Source: an uncultured Verrucomicrobiota bacterium (GTDB lineage Bacteria > Verrucomicrobiota > Kiritimatiellia > CAJWTS01). Taken from it: a stretch of 64,000 nt of DNA. The stretch is from the NCBI GenBank assembly GCA_913047795.1, contig CAJWTS010000002.1, positions 1 through 64,000 on the forward strand, given 5' to 3'. The translations under genes and the position numbers were made by a program. The first letter of the stretch is position 1. Every line of letters begins with the position of its first letter. Under the pieces are notes generated by a model. It was given only the letters and a program-made list of their open reading frames with translations, was not told the origin of the DNA and did no database searches. Below are positions 1 through 7,698 of this stretch, one piece after another.

Positions 1-1150
1 CATCGGTTCCACGGCGTCGAACGGGACGTTCATCAGTTACGACACGTCCTACATTTCTCTACGCGGGGAATGGAAGGTCTTCACGCCCGAGGTGCAGGGC
101 AATCCCGTCCGCATCAGTACCACCGCAGCCTTTTTGTCTGGATCAGAAGGTTGCCTGCTGGGAGTCAGCGACCCCGGCATCCGCTGGGATGCCGGACGCA
201 CGATCGCTCTATCGAGCACCCGGCCCCTCACGCAGACCGGGCTGCTGACTACCGTCGGCAGCGGAACTTGGACGTTTTCAGGCGCAAACTCAGTCATCAC
301 CAACACGGGCACGATCATTCACGGCGGCGGGGGAAACAATGGCATCAGTTTCACCAGTAGCGGGATGAAGTTGGTGAACATTGGATCGATCATCCTGACC
401 AATGACAGTGATTTCTACTCCAATTCGGATTTGGAACTCATCAACCAGGGCACGATCTTCAAGCGTGACGGTGCGCCCAGTGTATGGAACACGAGCGGCC
501 GCATGATCAACGACGGTGGCACGGTGATCTCGAGTAACTCATCTGTGCTGGAACTTGCCGGGGTATTCGCTGGAGCCCCGGGATCGGGCATCGGTTCCAC
601 GGCGTCGAACGGGACGTTCATCAGTTACGACACGTCCTACATTGCTCTGCGCGGGGAATGGAACGTCTTCACGCCCGAGGTGCAGGGCAATCCCATCCGC
701 ATCAGTACCACCGCAACCTTTTATCCTGGTTCGGAAGGATGCCTGCTGGGGGTCACTGACCCCGGGGTGCAGTGGACGGCCGGAACCGCCATTAATATCG
801 GGAACCGGACTCTTACGCAAACGGGACTGATGTTCACCGCGGGCAACGGGACCTTCTCCTTTTCCGGTGGCGGCACGATGACGAACTCGGGAACGTTTAT
901 TCATGGCGGCAACACTGCAGGCAACGGGATCAGCGCTTCGTCCGGCTTTACCCTCTACAACAGCGGTACACTTATGGTCACGAACAATGGTGACATTCAC
1001 GGCGGGGCCAGTGGCTGGACCCTGCACAACGCCGGCACCTTGCTCAAGCGTTCCAGCGGCACGGCCCAGTTCATCACTTCCGGATTCCTGCGCAACACCG
1101 GTACACTCACGACAGAAGGCGGCACGTGGACCATGAATGCCGTCAACTGG
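1..1150 (+). repeat. In-frame tandem repeat, 588-bp period
   Basis: Bases 1-130 match bases 589-718 almost perfectly (the unit begins catcggttccacggcg in both places). The match then decays to protein-level similarity over the rest of each unit. The period is 588 bp, exactly 196 codons, so the reading frame is kept. The window starts inside the array. Confidence 0.8.
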
Positions 1151-1696
1151 GACGTCCATGCGAGCACCTATTCCGGCGCGAGCCTGCTGGAGGGCGCTTG
1201 GGTCGCCTCGAACGCTACGTTCAACTTCCCGACCGATCACGCCGCCATCGATACAATCGGCGCAAGCGCATCGGTCATCCTGAAGGGCAGTTCCTCGTCG
1301 ATCAACAATATCGGCACCACCCTCGCGACGGTTAACGGCACGATTGGAACGCATCTGCAGCAGGTGTTCTCGACCACGGCGGGTCTCGCGATCCCGGGTA
1401 CTTTCGAAGTCGGTCTCGCCGATCCGGATACGAACGCCGTGGCCGTGGTGACCGGCATCGACATTACCGGCGGAGCTGCTCCAATTTTCACCGGTTGCAC
1501 TGTGGACGTGGTGGATACAGGCCTGACCAATGGCGGTACGTTCACGATCATGACCTGGGACGGCGTCGACTCCGGTACGCCGGCCATCGGCAGCGTGCCG
1601 GATAACGGCCTGATCTATACCCTGATCCTGAACGACACCGATCTGCAGTTGAATATCGCCCCCCCGCCGAGTGGCATGGCGATCTTCTTCGAATAG
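1..1696 (+). CDS. Repeat-built secreted/surface protein, 5' end outside window
   Basis: The reading frame is already open at base 2 and runs to a TAG at 1694-1696, so only the C-terminal 564 or so residues are visible. The protein is rich in Gly, Thr, Ser and Asn, with many short beta-strand-like phrases such as NSGT, NTGT and HNAGT, as in parallel beta-helix passengers of adhesins and autotransporter-like proteins. A unit of 196 residues starting IGSTASNG occurs at the very start and again from about base 590, so more copies may lie upstream. The last 120 residues change to a valine- and aspartate-rich domain ending PPPSGMAIFFE. No outer-membrane barrel and no PEP-CTERM-like anchor is visible at the C-terminus. 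Function is unknown; export to the surface is inferred from composition only. The gene converges on a minus-strand TPR gene whose putative extended end lies one base away. Confidence 0.7.
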   Translation, partial: IGSTASNGTFISYDTSYISLRGEWKVFTPEVQGNPVRISTTAAFLSGSEGCLLGVSDPGIRWDAGRTIALSSTRPLTQTGLLTTVGSGTWTFSGANSVITNTGTIIHGGGGNNGISFTSSGMKLVNIGSIILTNDSDFYSNSDLELINQGTIFKRDGAPSVWNTSGRMINDGGTVISSNSSVLELAGVFAGAPGSGIGSTASNGTFISYDTSYIALRGEWNVFTPEVQGNPIRISTTATFYPGSEGCLLGVTDPGVQWTAGTAINIGNRTLTQTGLMFTAGNGTFSFSGGGTMTNSGTFIHGGNTAGNGISASSGFTLYNSGTLMVTNNGDIHGGASGWTLHNAGTLLKRSSGTAQFITSGFLRNTGTLTTEGGTWTMNAVNWDVHASTYSGASLLEGAWVASNATFNFPTDHAAIDTIGASASVILKGSSSSINNIGTTLATVNGTIGTHLQQVFSTTAGLAIPGTFEVGLADPDTNAVAVVTGIDITGGAAPIFTGCTVDVVDTGLTNGGTFTIMTWDGVDSGTPAIGSVPDNGLIYTLILNDTDLQLNIAPPPSGMAIFFE

Positions 1697-1697
1697 G

Positions 1698-1893
1698 TCA
1701 GGGCTTGCTCGCCGCAAGCAAGTTCAGGAGCTTGGCGGGATTTCTGCCGTATCGCTCGAACCGGGCGGGTCGAACGTTCTCCAAGTAGCAGGTTGCCTGC
1801 TTCTTTCGAAACATTCGCAAGGCCTCTAGTGTCATGGGATCGCCGGGGCTCATTTGCAGCGCGCGCCGCAGATGGTTGGAAGCGCATTCACTG
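1698..1893 (-). pseudogene. Probable frameshifted C-terminus of the upstream TPR protein
   Basis: Past the stop codon of the minus-strand TPR gene at 1888, another frame continues open to a TGA at 1698-1700. It reads like another TPR unit: AxxxLxxAxxxxP spacing is kept in the stretch CASNHLRRALQMSPGDP, which matches TPR positions 20, 24, 27 and 32. One extra base in this sequence, somewhere around 1885-1912, would join the frames. The extended gene would then end one base from the convergent gene ending at 1696. The join gives a 35-residue rather than 34-residue spacing to the previous repeat, which weakens the case. It could be a true frameshift mutation, a sequencing error, or a chance pattern. 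Confidence 0.45.
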
Positions 1894-3672
1894 ATCGCGA
1901 CGTAATGCCGCGCGTACCTGCAGCAGGACATTCTTGGCCATGGCATCGTCTGGCGCGATCCGCAGCCCTCGCTGCAAGTGGCGTACGGACTCCGATAATT
2001 CATCGCGTTCAGCGTAGATGATGCCCAGATTGATCCATGCTTTCGCGAGGTTGGGGTTTAGTTCAAGCGCTCGTTTAAAGCCGTGAATGGCGGCGTCGGC
2101 GTTGCCGAGATTCTTGAGCGCCAGGGCGTGATTGTTGTGCGCCGAAGCCAGATCGGGGTTGAGCTTGATCGCATGCTCGAAGTGCGACTTTGCTTCATCG
2201 ATCTGCCCTAGCTTGGCGACCAGCATACCCAGATTGTTCCAGACCTCCGCGCTGCGAGGATTTCCTTGTCGAGCCCGGTTCAGATGATCACGAGCCGCCA
2301 GGTAATCACCGCGCCGGCCGGCCTCAACGCCGAAGAAGTTGTGTGCAACGGGACCTTCCGGGTTGATCTTGATGGCCCGCGCGTTGAGCGCCTTACTGTT
2401 ACGCCAACTTGCCGATTGATCAAAAGAGCGAAGCCCCAGCGTGGCGATCGTCAGCCCCAATACGATCAGGGCCGTCCTGTTGTGTTTCTTAAGCACGACG
2501 GCTGAGCCGCAGGCTACCGCCAGCGCAGGCCCCAGCATGGCCATGTAGGCATATCTGTCGGCCACGGTAGACCAATTCTGGTATCCGAATGGAACGAGAC
2601 CGAGTACGGGAAGCAAGGGCGCGAGGAAGAGCAGGGCCGGGGCCACTCCGATCGCGGAACGCAGCCGTGGCAGCAGGAGCGGGAGGAGCAGAACGACCAT
2701 GGGTAGAAGCCATGTTGCGTAGCCCCACCAAAGGTTGAGGACGACCACGGGCGTGCGGCCGTAGTTCGAGCTCAGGTCGAGTGGCCACACGAGCTTCCAG
2801 AGATAGAACGCCAGCGCATCGCCCGCGACAAAGACCCGAGCCCAGATAGGTACCCCGTAGTTCATGATCTGATCGGGTTGCAGGTGCTTGGTATAGAGGA
2901 TGCAGGCTGCACCCAATGCCAGCCAGGTCGCAAGCAGGACGCCTTGTCGTTTGACCGTGCGCCCGCACAGCCAGAGCAGCACAAGCGCGGTCAGCGGGAT
3001 CGTAGCAGCCGATGGCTTGGCCAAGAGGGCAAGACAGAAGAGCATCGAGGCCGCCACGTTGCGGGACCCGCGTTCCCAGAATGAACCGTTTATCTTTTTT
3101 CCGGAGCACCAGAGACTCTCCGCCTGCGGCGTAGACTCACGGTGCCTGGCTCTGCCTTTTCCTTCTTCCGTCGTCACTATCACCAACACCGCACCCAACC
3201 CGAACGCCGCAGCAAGCAGCCCCCTCTGTTCCGTTACCCAGCAGACCGTCTCGGCCTGCAGCGGATGCAGGGCGAACAACAGCGCGCCTATGCCGGCGGC
3301 CCAGGGACGTCGCACGATACGCAGAAGCAGGAGGTAGACCAGTAGGCTGCAGGCAGTGTGCAGTGCGACGTTGACTGCATGGAAGACGTTGGCCCGCGGG
3401 GCGTCGAGGGGACCGACTCCTGCGAGCGTCTGCGACAACAGCGTTTCAACCGCGTAGAAGGTGTAGGAGAGAGGGGCATAGATGTAGAGGTAGGGTGCTT
3501 GCCATATTCGCGCCAGGTTGTCGGCACTTACCGGTCGCAGGTGGGGGTTGTCCGGGATGTTCTGCTGGTCGTCCCATTCGACGAAATCGAAAGAGACGGT
3601 GCGCGCGTAGACGAGAATGATGGCCAGGACGATCAGCAGCGCGGGGAGGATCGTTTGACGGATCGGGTTCAT
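1888..3672 (-). CDS. Polytopic membrane protein with C-terminal TPR repeats (TMTC-like)
   Basis: This 594-residue protein starts with a membrane segment (residues 7-25) followed by the acidic motif WDDQQNIPDNPHL (about 33-45). That layout is typical of the bacterial multi-pass glycosyltransferase-like proteins that carry TPRs, related in design to eukaryotic TMTC mannosyltransferases. About ten hydrophobic segments fill residues 60-430. From about 440 to 590 there are four TPR units with clear 34-residue spacing (for example NNLGMLVAKLGQIDEAKSHFEHA is split across one helix pair). The family is common in Planctomycetes and Verrucomicrobia; a lipid-linked sugar transfer role is possible but not shown here. 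The gene runs divergently from two SGNH hydrolases. A frameshift may have cut off a last TPR (see 1698-1893). Confidence 0.75.
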   Translation of the reverse strand: MNPIRQTILPALLIVLAIILVYARTVSFDFVEWDDQQNIPDNPHLRPVSADNLARIWQAPYLYIYAPLSYTFYAVETLLSQTLAGVGPLDAPRANVFHAVNVALHTACSLLVYLLLLRIVRRPWAAGIGALLFALHPLQAETVCWVTEQRGLLAAAFGLGAVLVIVTTEEGKGRARHRESTPQAESLWCSGKKINGSFWERGSRNVAASMLFCLALLAKPSAATIPLTALVLLWLCGRTVKRQGVLLATWLALGAACILYTKHLQPDQIMNYGVPIWARVFVAGDALAFYLWKLVWPLDLSSNYGRTPVVVLNLWWGYATWLLPMVVLLLPLLLPRLRSAIGVAPALLFLAPLLPVLGLVPFGYQNWSTVADRYAYMAMLGPALAVACGSAVVLKKHNRTALIVLGLTIATLGLRSFDQSASWRNSKALNARAIKINPEGPVAHNFFGVEAGRRGDYLAARDHLNRARQGNPRSAEVWNNLGMLVAKLGQIDEAKSHFEHAIKLNPDLASAHNNHALALKNLGNADAAIHGFKRALELNPNLAKAWINLGIIYAERDELSESVRHLQRGLRIAPDDAMAKNVLLQVRAALRRDQ

Positions 3673-3887
3673 GGGCGAAGTCTAGTAAATCGGGGACGAG
3701 AGATCAAAGAGGATGAGGCTGTCAGAATCCATGTAGCTGCCGCTGACTTGTGCGCCGCAGGGGCATAAGCGGTGAAGCCCAGGGAGGCGCATGGGAGAAG
3801 CCAAGACCGGTCCGCAGGCCAAATCCCGTCAGGCCATGAAAAGCGTCCCACGCTTGAGCCGGCCCTTACCCTGTCGTATCCTACCGC

Positions 3888-5279
3888 ATGCCCCGGGAAA
3901 CCATTCGCAAGATCGCGCTTCGGCTGATGCCGCTGGTGCTCATCCTTCTCCTCCTGGAGGGGCTGGCCTGGCTGATAGACGCCCGTCTCAACTTCAGGCA
4001 CAAGCTGGTCAGCGCCTTGCGCATGATGGAGGTACACAACCAGCCCACGCGGCCGCCCGATGACGTGGACTGGCCGGGCAACTCGATCATGGTGCGATCT
4101 GCGGCCCCTCCGAAATCGAAGCTCTATTATGTCGGGGATCGGTTGATCGCAGACGCCGATGCCTCGGGGGGCTCAACGCTGATCTATCCGGGCGGCGTCA
4201 TCGCGAATCCACGTAAATCGATCTTCATTGTCGGAGGCTCGGCAGCCTACGGTTATCCCTATCCTTATGAAATGACGATGACGGCGATGTTGAACCGAAC
4301 ACTGGCTACGGCGGGGTACATGACTTACAACGTGGCGCAGGTGGGTTTCGATTCAGCGCCGCTGGTTCCCATTGCCCGTCGGGTCGTGAAGCATTACGAG
4401 CCGGATGTCCTGGTCATTTTCACTGGCAATAACGAGTGGGTGCGCTGGCGGCCGACCCCGCAGGCGGGAGTGAGCGCGGCACGTGTTAAGTTGATGCGCC
4501 GACTGGCGGGGAGTCGTGCCCTGGCTGGCCTGGAGTATCTCCTGATGCGCAAGTTTTTGCGCCCCGCGAACGCGGGTACGGGGAATCATGTGTCGCAACA
4601 AAATCTCTTCGGGACAACGACGGCGTTCCAGAACCCGCTGGACCCGGAAGTCTTCGATCCGAAGTTGTGGCCACGCATCAAGGCGCGTTACCTGGCGAAC
4701 TTCCGGCGGAACCTGGAGATGATGATTCGTGATGCGAAGGAGAAGGGTGTGCGCGTGCTCCTGTGCACCATGCCCATCCAGTACAAGTTGGCACCGGATT
4801 GGAAGCATGCCCAGCCATTCTACTATGACTCGAGGCGCGACGTTGATGTCCCGGTCCTTGTCGAACGGTTGAACCGATTGCCGGAGGGAGAGGGGTATCC
4901 GGTTGCGCTCGAAGAACTGGAGCGAGCGCTCGAGGCGGACGAGCGAATCCCGATTTTGCATTATTTGCGTGGTTTCGTGCTGGAGCAGATGGGGCGTCAC
5001 GACGATGCGGAGGTGTCCTTCGAGGATTGCCGGGAGCACATGATCGGGAACCTGGGCAGCATGCGCAGCGTGAATGAGACCATTCGCGAGACGGCGGAGG
5101 CGAATGACGTGGGGGTGATCGATCTAAAGATGGTATTTGACGAGTATGAGCACCAGCAAGGCGCGTATTTCAACATCGACCTGATTCATGATGATTGCCA
5201 TCCGACGCCGCTGGGGCATCAGATTATTGCCAATGAGATCATAAAGAGGCTGGGACGGGAACCCGGTAACACTGAATAA
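3888..5279 (+). CDS. Membrane-anchored SGNH/GDSL-type hydrolase with an internal TPR-like hairpin
   Basis: The 463-residue product has an N-terminal membrane segment (residues 12-31). It shows the SGNH blocks: GGSAAYG around Ser118 (block I), GNNEW at 180-184 (block III) and DDCHP with Asp435 and His438 (block V). The catalytic domain is thus expected outside the cytoplasm, acting as an esterase or as an O-acetyl transfer/removal enzyme on a cell-surface glycan; the substrate is not visible. Between blocks III and V, residues about 340-390 form a TPR-like helix pair (ALEELERALEAD and then FVLEQMGRHDDAEVSFE), an uncommon insertion. The stop codon overlaps the start of the next SGNH gene by one base (TAATG), so both are probably translated together. 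It is divergent from the TPR membrane protein. Confidence 0.75.
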   Translation: MPRETIRKIALRLMPLVLILLLLEGLAWLIDARLNFRHKLVSALRMMEVHNQPTRPPDDVDWPGNSIMVRSAAPPKSKLYYVGDRLIADADASGGSTLIYPGGVIANPRKSIFIVGGSAAYGYPYPYEMTMTAMLNRTLATAGYMTYNVAQVGFDSAPLVPIARRVVKHYEPDVLVIFTGNNEWVRWRPTPQAGVSAARVKLMRRLAGSRALAGLEYLLMRKFLRPANAGTGNHVSQQNLFGTTTAFQNPLDPEVFDPKLWPRIKARYLANFRRNLEMMIRDAKEKGVRVLLCTMPIQYKLAPDWKHAQPFYYDSRRDVDVPVLVERLNRLPEGEGYPVALEELERALEADERIPILHYLRGFVLEQMGRHDDAEVSFEDCREHMIGNLGSMRSVNETIRETAEANDVGVIDLKMVFDEYEHQQGAYFNIDLIHDDCHPTPLGHQIIANEIIKRLGREPGNTE

Positions 5280-6391
5280 TGTCCGCTTATAACAAAGCGC
5301 TTTTGCGAACGATAACGGTCTTCTCAGCCGTCATTCTCACCTGGCTCCTCGCGGAGCTTGTGTTGACGTTTTTCCCGCCCCAGCCGATCCGCACGACCCG
5401 AGTTTTGCGTCAACTGGCTCCCGTTGAACGCGCTTTCTTTTGCTACTCTTCCAATCCGCATGGCGATTTCGGGAAACGGCCCGACACGTCGCGCGGCTTT
5501 TGGCGTTATACCGACTTTTCGCTCAAGCCGGTGGAGTTGCCGCTGGACCGGTTGTACGAGACACCCTGGGTAGTCGAAACAAGTGTTTCTGAGCAGGGTC
5601 TGCGCGATCGGTTATATACGATTGTCCCGGCACCGGGCATTGTGCGGATTGGAGTGGTTGGCGATTCCTTTGTATACGGGCAGGGTGTTCCGGAGGAGAA
5701 GACGCTGAGCAGGGAAATGAGCCGGTTGCTTGGGGCCGTTTATGAAGTTCCCAACATCGGCCGGGTGGCGATCGGGCTAAGCGATGAGGTCCCGATCGTG
5801 CACGCGGCCGCGGAAGAACTGAATTGTTCGCGCGTACTGCTGGTCTTTATCCCGAATGATATTGAGCTGAGCGCGAAGCTGACGTTTGCCCAGGACTACA
5901 TCGACGATCTGATCAATATTCGGGACAGCTACAAGGCCGCGCACGAGGCCCGCGCCTGGTACGGCGGTTTCTCGCGTGTTTTGCGCCTGGTCGGCAGCTG
6001 GCTGGATGCGCGAGGCATCAAGCGAAAAACCGAGCAGTGGTATCTGGACATGTATGATCCCGATATCAATGGACCCAATCTGAATCTTTTTGCTAAAGAC
6101 TTGCGGCGGGTGGCCGCCGTGCCGAACAGCAGGGTGGCGTTCGTGATGTTTCCATTGTTGGTGGACCTGAAGAATTACCCGCTGCAGCCGATTCATGACC
6201 GGGTCGGCAAAATGGCCCGCGATGCAGGGATGCCGGTGCTTGACCTGGCGCCGGTTTTCGCAGGCATGGACGATGCGGACTTGCAGGTGCACCCCACGGA
6301 TCATCATCCGAATTCGAGGGCGCATGCCCTCGCGGCGAAGGCAATTGTCGACTGGTTGCGATCCGAACTTCCGGAGTTCCTTGCGCCATGA
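5279..6391 (+). CDS. Second membrane-anchored SGNH/GDSL-type hydrolase
   Basis: The 370-residue protein has one N-terminal membrane segment (residues 9-29). Its SGNH domain carries VVGDSFVYG with Ser130 as nucleophile, a block-III-like FIPNDIE, and a C-terminal HPTDHHPN segment (residues 338-345) that supplies the catalytic Asp and His. It is clearly different in sequence from the gene before it, so the pair is not a recent duplication. The start ATG at 5279 overlaps the upstream TAA, which points to coupled translation. A role in acyl-group modification of an extracytoplasmic polymer is inferred from fold and topology. No MBOAT partner gene is seen nearby. Confidence 0.75.
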   Translation: MSAYNKALLRTITVFSAVILTWLLAELVLTFFPPQPIRTTRVLRQLAPVERAFFCYSSNPHGDFGKRPDTSRGFWRYTDFSLKPVELPLDRLYETPWVVETSVSEQGLRDRLYTIVPAPGIVRIGVVGDSFVYGQGVPEEKTLSREMSRLLGAVYEVPNIGRVAIGLSDEVPIVHAAAEELNCSRVLLVFIPNDIELSAKLTFAQDYIDDLINIRDSYKAAHEARAWYGGFSRVLRLVGSWLDARGIKRKTEQWYLDMYDPDINGPNLNLFAKDLRRVAAVPNSRVAFVMFPLLVDLKNYPLQPIHDRVGKMARDAGMPVLDLAPVFAGMDDADLQVHPTDHHPNSRAHALAAKAIVDWLRSELPEFLAP

Positions 6392-6446
6392 TGGAGAACG
6401 TTGCGGTCAACATGATTCGTCCAAAGCTGGATAACATTCCGTCGGT

Positions 6447-6871
6447 TTAGTTGCCGGCCCCGGCGCTCACAGTGCTGCGACAGCCATGGTAACGGTGCTG
6501 ACCGAACACCGGCCGCGATTCAGGACGCGTAATCTCTCTACCGTCGGTCGGCTGCCGTGCGTCTTTGTCCGTAACGGGGATCGAGAGGAAGATATCGCCG
6601 TCCTGCGTATAGATCTTGAAGGTGGGCAGATCGTCCGCGCCACCGGCGAAGCAGGCTTCGTCGCGAGAGCAAATTCCCAGTGATGCTAGTGATAGATCAG
6701 CCGTCCATCTTCGATTGTGCCCTTTACAAGTGGATAGCCCATGTGTCGACAGCGATTGTCCACGGCATAGACCTGGTCTTCGTGATTGAAGACGGCGATA
6801 TGTTAACCGTTGGCACTGGTGAAACGGGCATGCTCTGGAAAACCAGTCCGCAATCTCATTGACGAGGTCAT
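6447..6871 (-). pseudogene. Decayed Rieske [2Fe-2S] domain protein
   Basis: Read on the minus strand, the region encodes a Rieske ferredoxin-like protein in pieces. First comes an N-terminus, MTSSMRLRTGFPEHA, then TSANG, then TAA (6803-6805). In the same frame follow HIAVFNHEDQVYAVDNRC, CRHMGYPLVKG and EDGRLIYH, then TAG (6686-6688), then HHWEFALAT. A frameshift near 6655-6661 moves to a frame reading ACFAGGADDLPTFKIYTQDG up to about 6540, with an open tail to 6447. The first cluster motif CxH is intact. In the second, expected as C-H-W-H, the Cys is Tyr (TAT, 6692-6694) and the Trp is TAG; both are single G-to-A changes. Two stops, one frameshift and a lost cluster ligand make a functional product very unlikely. 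It is divergent from the short-chain dehydrogenase gene. Confidence 0.8.
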
Positions 6872-6893
6872 TTCGATCAGCGAATCTACGCGC

Positions 6894-7682
6894 ATGAGCG
6901 CAATGGCATCCGATCGAGTTGTGGTTATCACCGGCGCGAGCGTAGGCATTGGCGGCGCGACGACGGCGCGAATGCTCGCCGACGGTTGGCGCGTGGTCGG
7001 TGTTGATATCGATACGGCAGGTTTTGAGTCGATGGCGACGGAATTTCCGGGCATGACGGCTGTCGTAGACGGTTCTGTCGCGGATCGCGAGACCCATGAA
7101 CATGCGGTTCAGAAGGCGCTTGAGCTCGGCACGCTGTATGGGTGGGTCAACAATGCGGGCACGGAGAAGGAGAGCCACGCCCACGATTTCGTTGATGAAG
7201 ATTGGGATTTGGTCATGAACGTGAACTGCCGAGGTGTCGCGTACGGTTGCACGACGGCGCTTGCGTCGTTCCTGGCACAGGGCGTCAAGGGTGTTATCGT
7301 CAATGTATCCTCGATCCGCGGTCGGGTCTCTTTTCCCGGCGGTTTCGCCTACGAGGCGTCCAAGGGAGCGATTGAAATGATGACCAAAAGTATCGCGGTG
7401 GAATACGGGCCGCGGGGAATTCGATGTAACGGTGTGCGTCCCGGTGCCATTCTGACCCCGTTGGCGGAGAAGACAGATTTGGCGGGTGCGACGGGGGAGG
7501 AGAGGGATGCGTTGATCCGTTCCTACGGGCGTATCCATCCGCTGGAGCACCGCATCGGCATGCCCGATGAGGTGGCGGATGTAATCGCTTTCCTTTTGTC
7601 AGACGATGCACGCCTGGTGAGCGGAGAGCTGATCAATGTCGATGGCGCGGCACGTGCGCGCTGTTATCCCGCCGACGACTAA
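6894..7682 (+). CDS. Short-chain dehydrogenase/reductase (SDR)
   Basis: A classical SDR of 262 residues from this start: NAD(P)-binding TGASVGIG at 13-20, NNAG, a catalytic Ser in NVSS, and YxxxK with Tyr153 and Lys157. Family alignment places the first strand (RVVVITG) right after the ATGs at 6894 or 6903. The frame is open to an ATG at 6810, but that extra stretch overlaps the Rieske remnant on the other strand and is not SDR-like. The substrate cannot be told from the sequence. It stands alone, divergent from the Rieske pseudogene, and converges with the secreted-protein gene ending at 7699. Reductase plus Rieske protein may once have formed a small catabolic locus; this is inference. Confidence 0.85.
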   Translation: MSAMASDRVVVITGASVGIGGATTARMLADGWRVVGVDIDTAGFESMATEFPGMTAVVDGSVADRETHEHAVQKALELGTLYGWVNNAGTEKESHAHDFVDEDWDLVMNVNCRGVAYGCTTALASFLAQGVKGVIVNVSSIRGRVSFPGGFAYEASKGAIEMMTKSIAVEYGPRGIRCNGVRPGAILTPLAEKTDLAGATGEERDALIRSYGRIHPLEHRIGMPDEVADVIAFLLSDDARLVSGELINVDGAARARCYPADD

Positions 7683-7698
7683 ACCCTGCGTAACGTGG

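Noticed and set aside
539-1717. Minus-strand open frame of 392 codons opposite the repeat protein
   Set aside because: It follows the repeat structure of the opposite strand and reads as Arg-rich noise; the plus-strand frame explains the codon pattern.
3854-3882. Possible promoter TTGAGC, 17 bases, TATCCT before the first SGNH gene
   Set aside because: Each box matches the sigma-70 consensus in only four of six places, and it would put the transcript start at the start codon; not strong enough to annotate.
6447-7550. Long minus-strand open frame of 367 codons
   Set aside because: Most of it is antisense to the SDR gene and reads as low-complexity Arg/His-rich sequence. Only its last 60 codons are meaningful, as the 3' part of the Rieske remnant.
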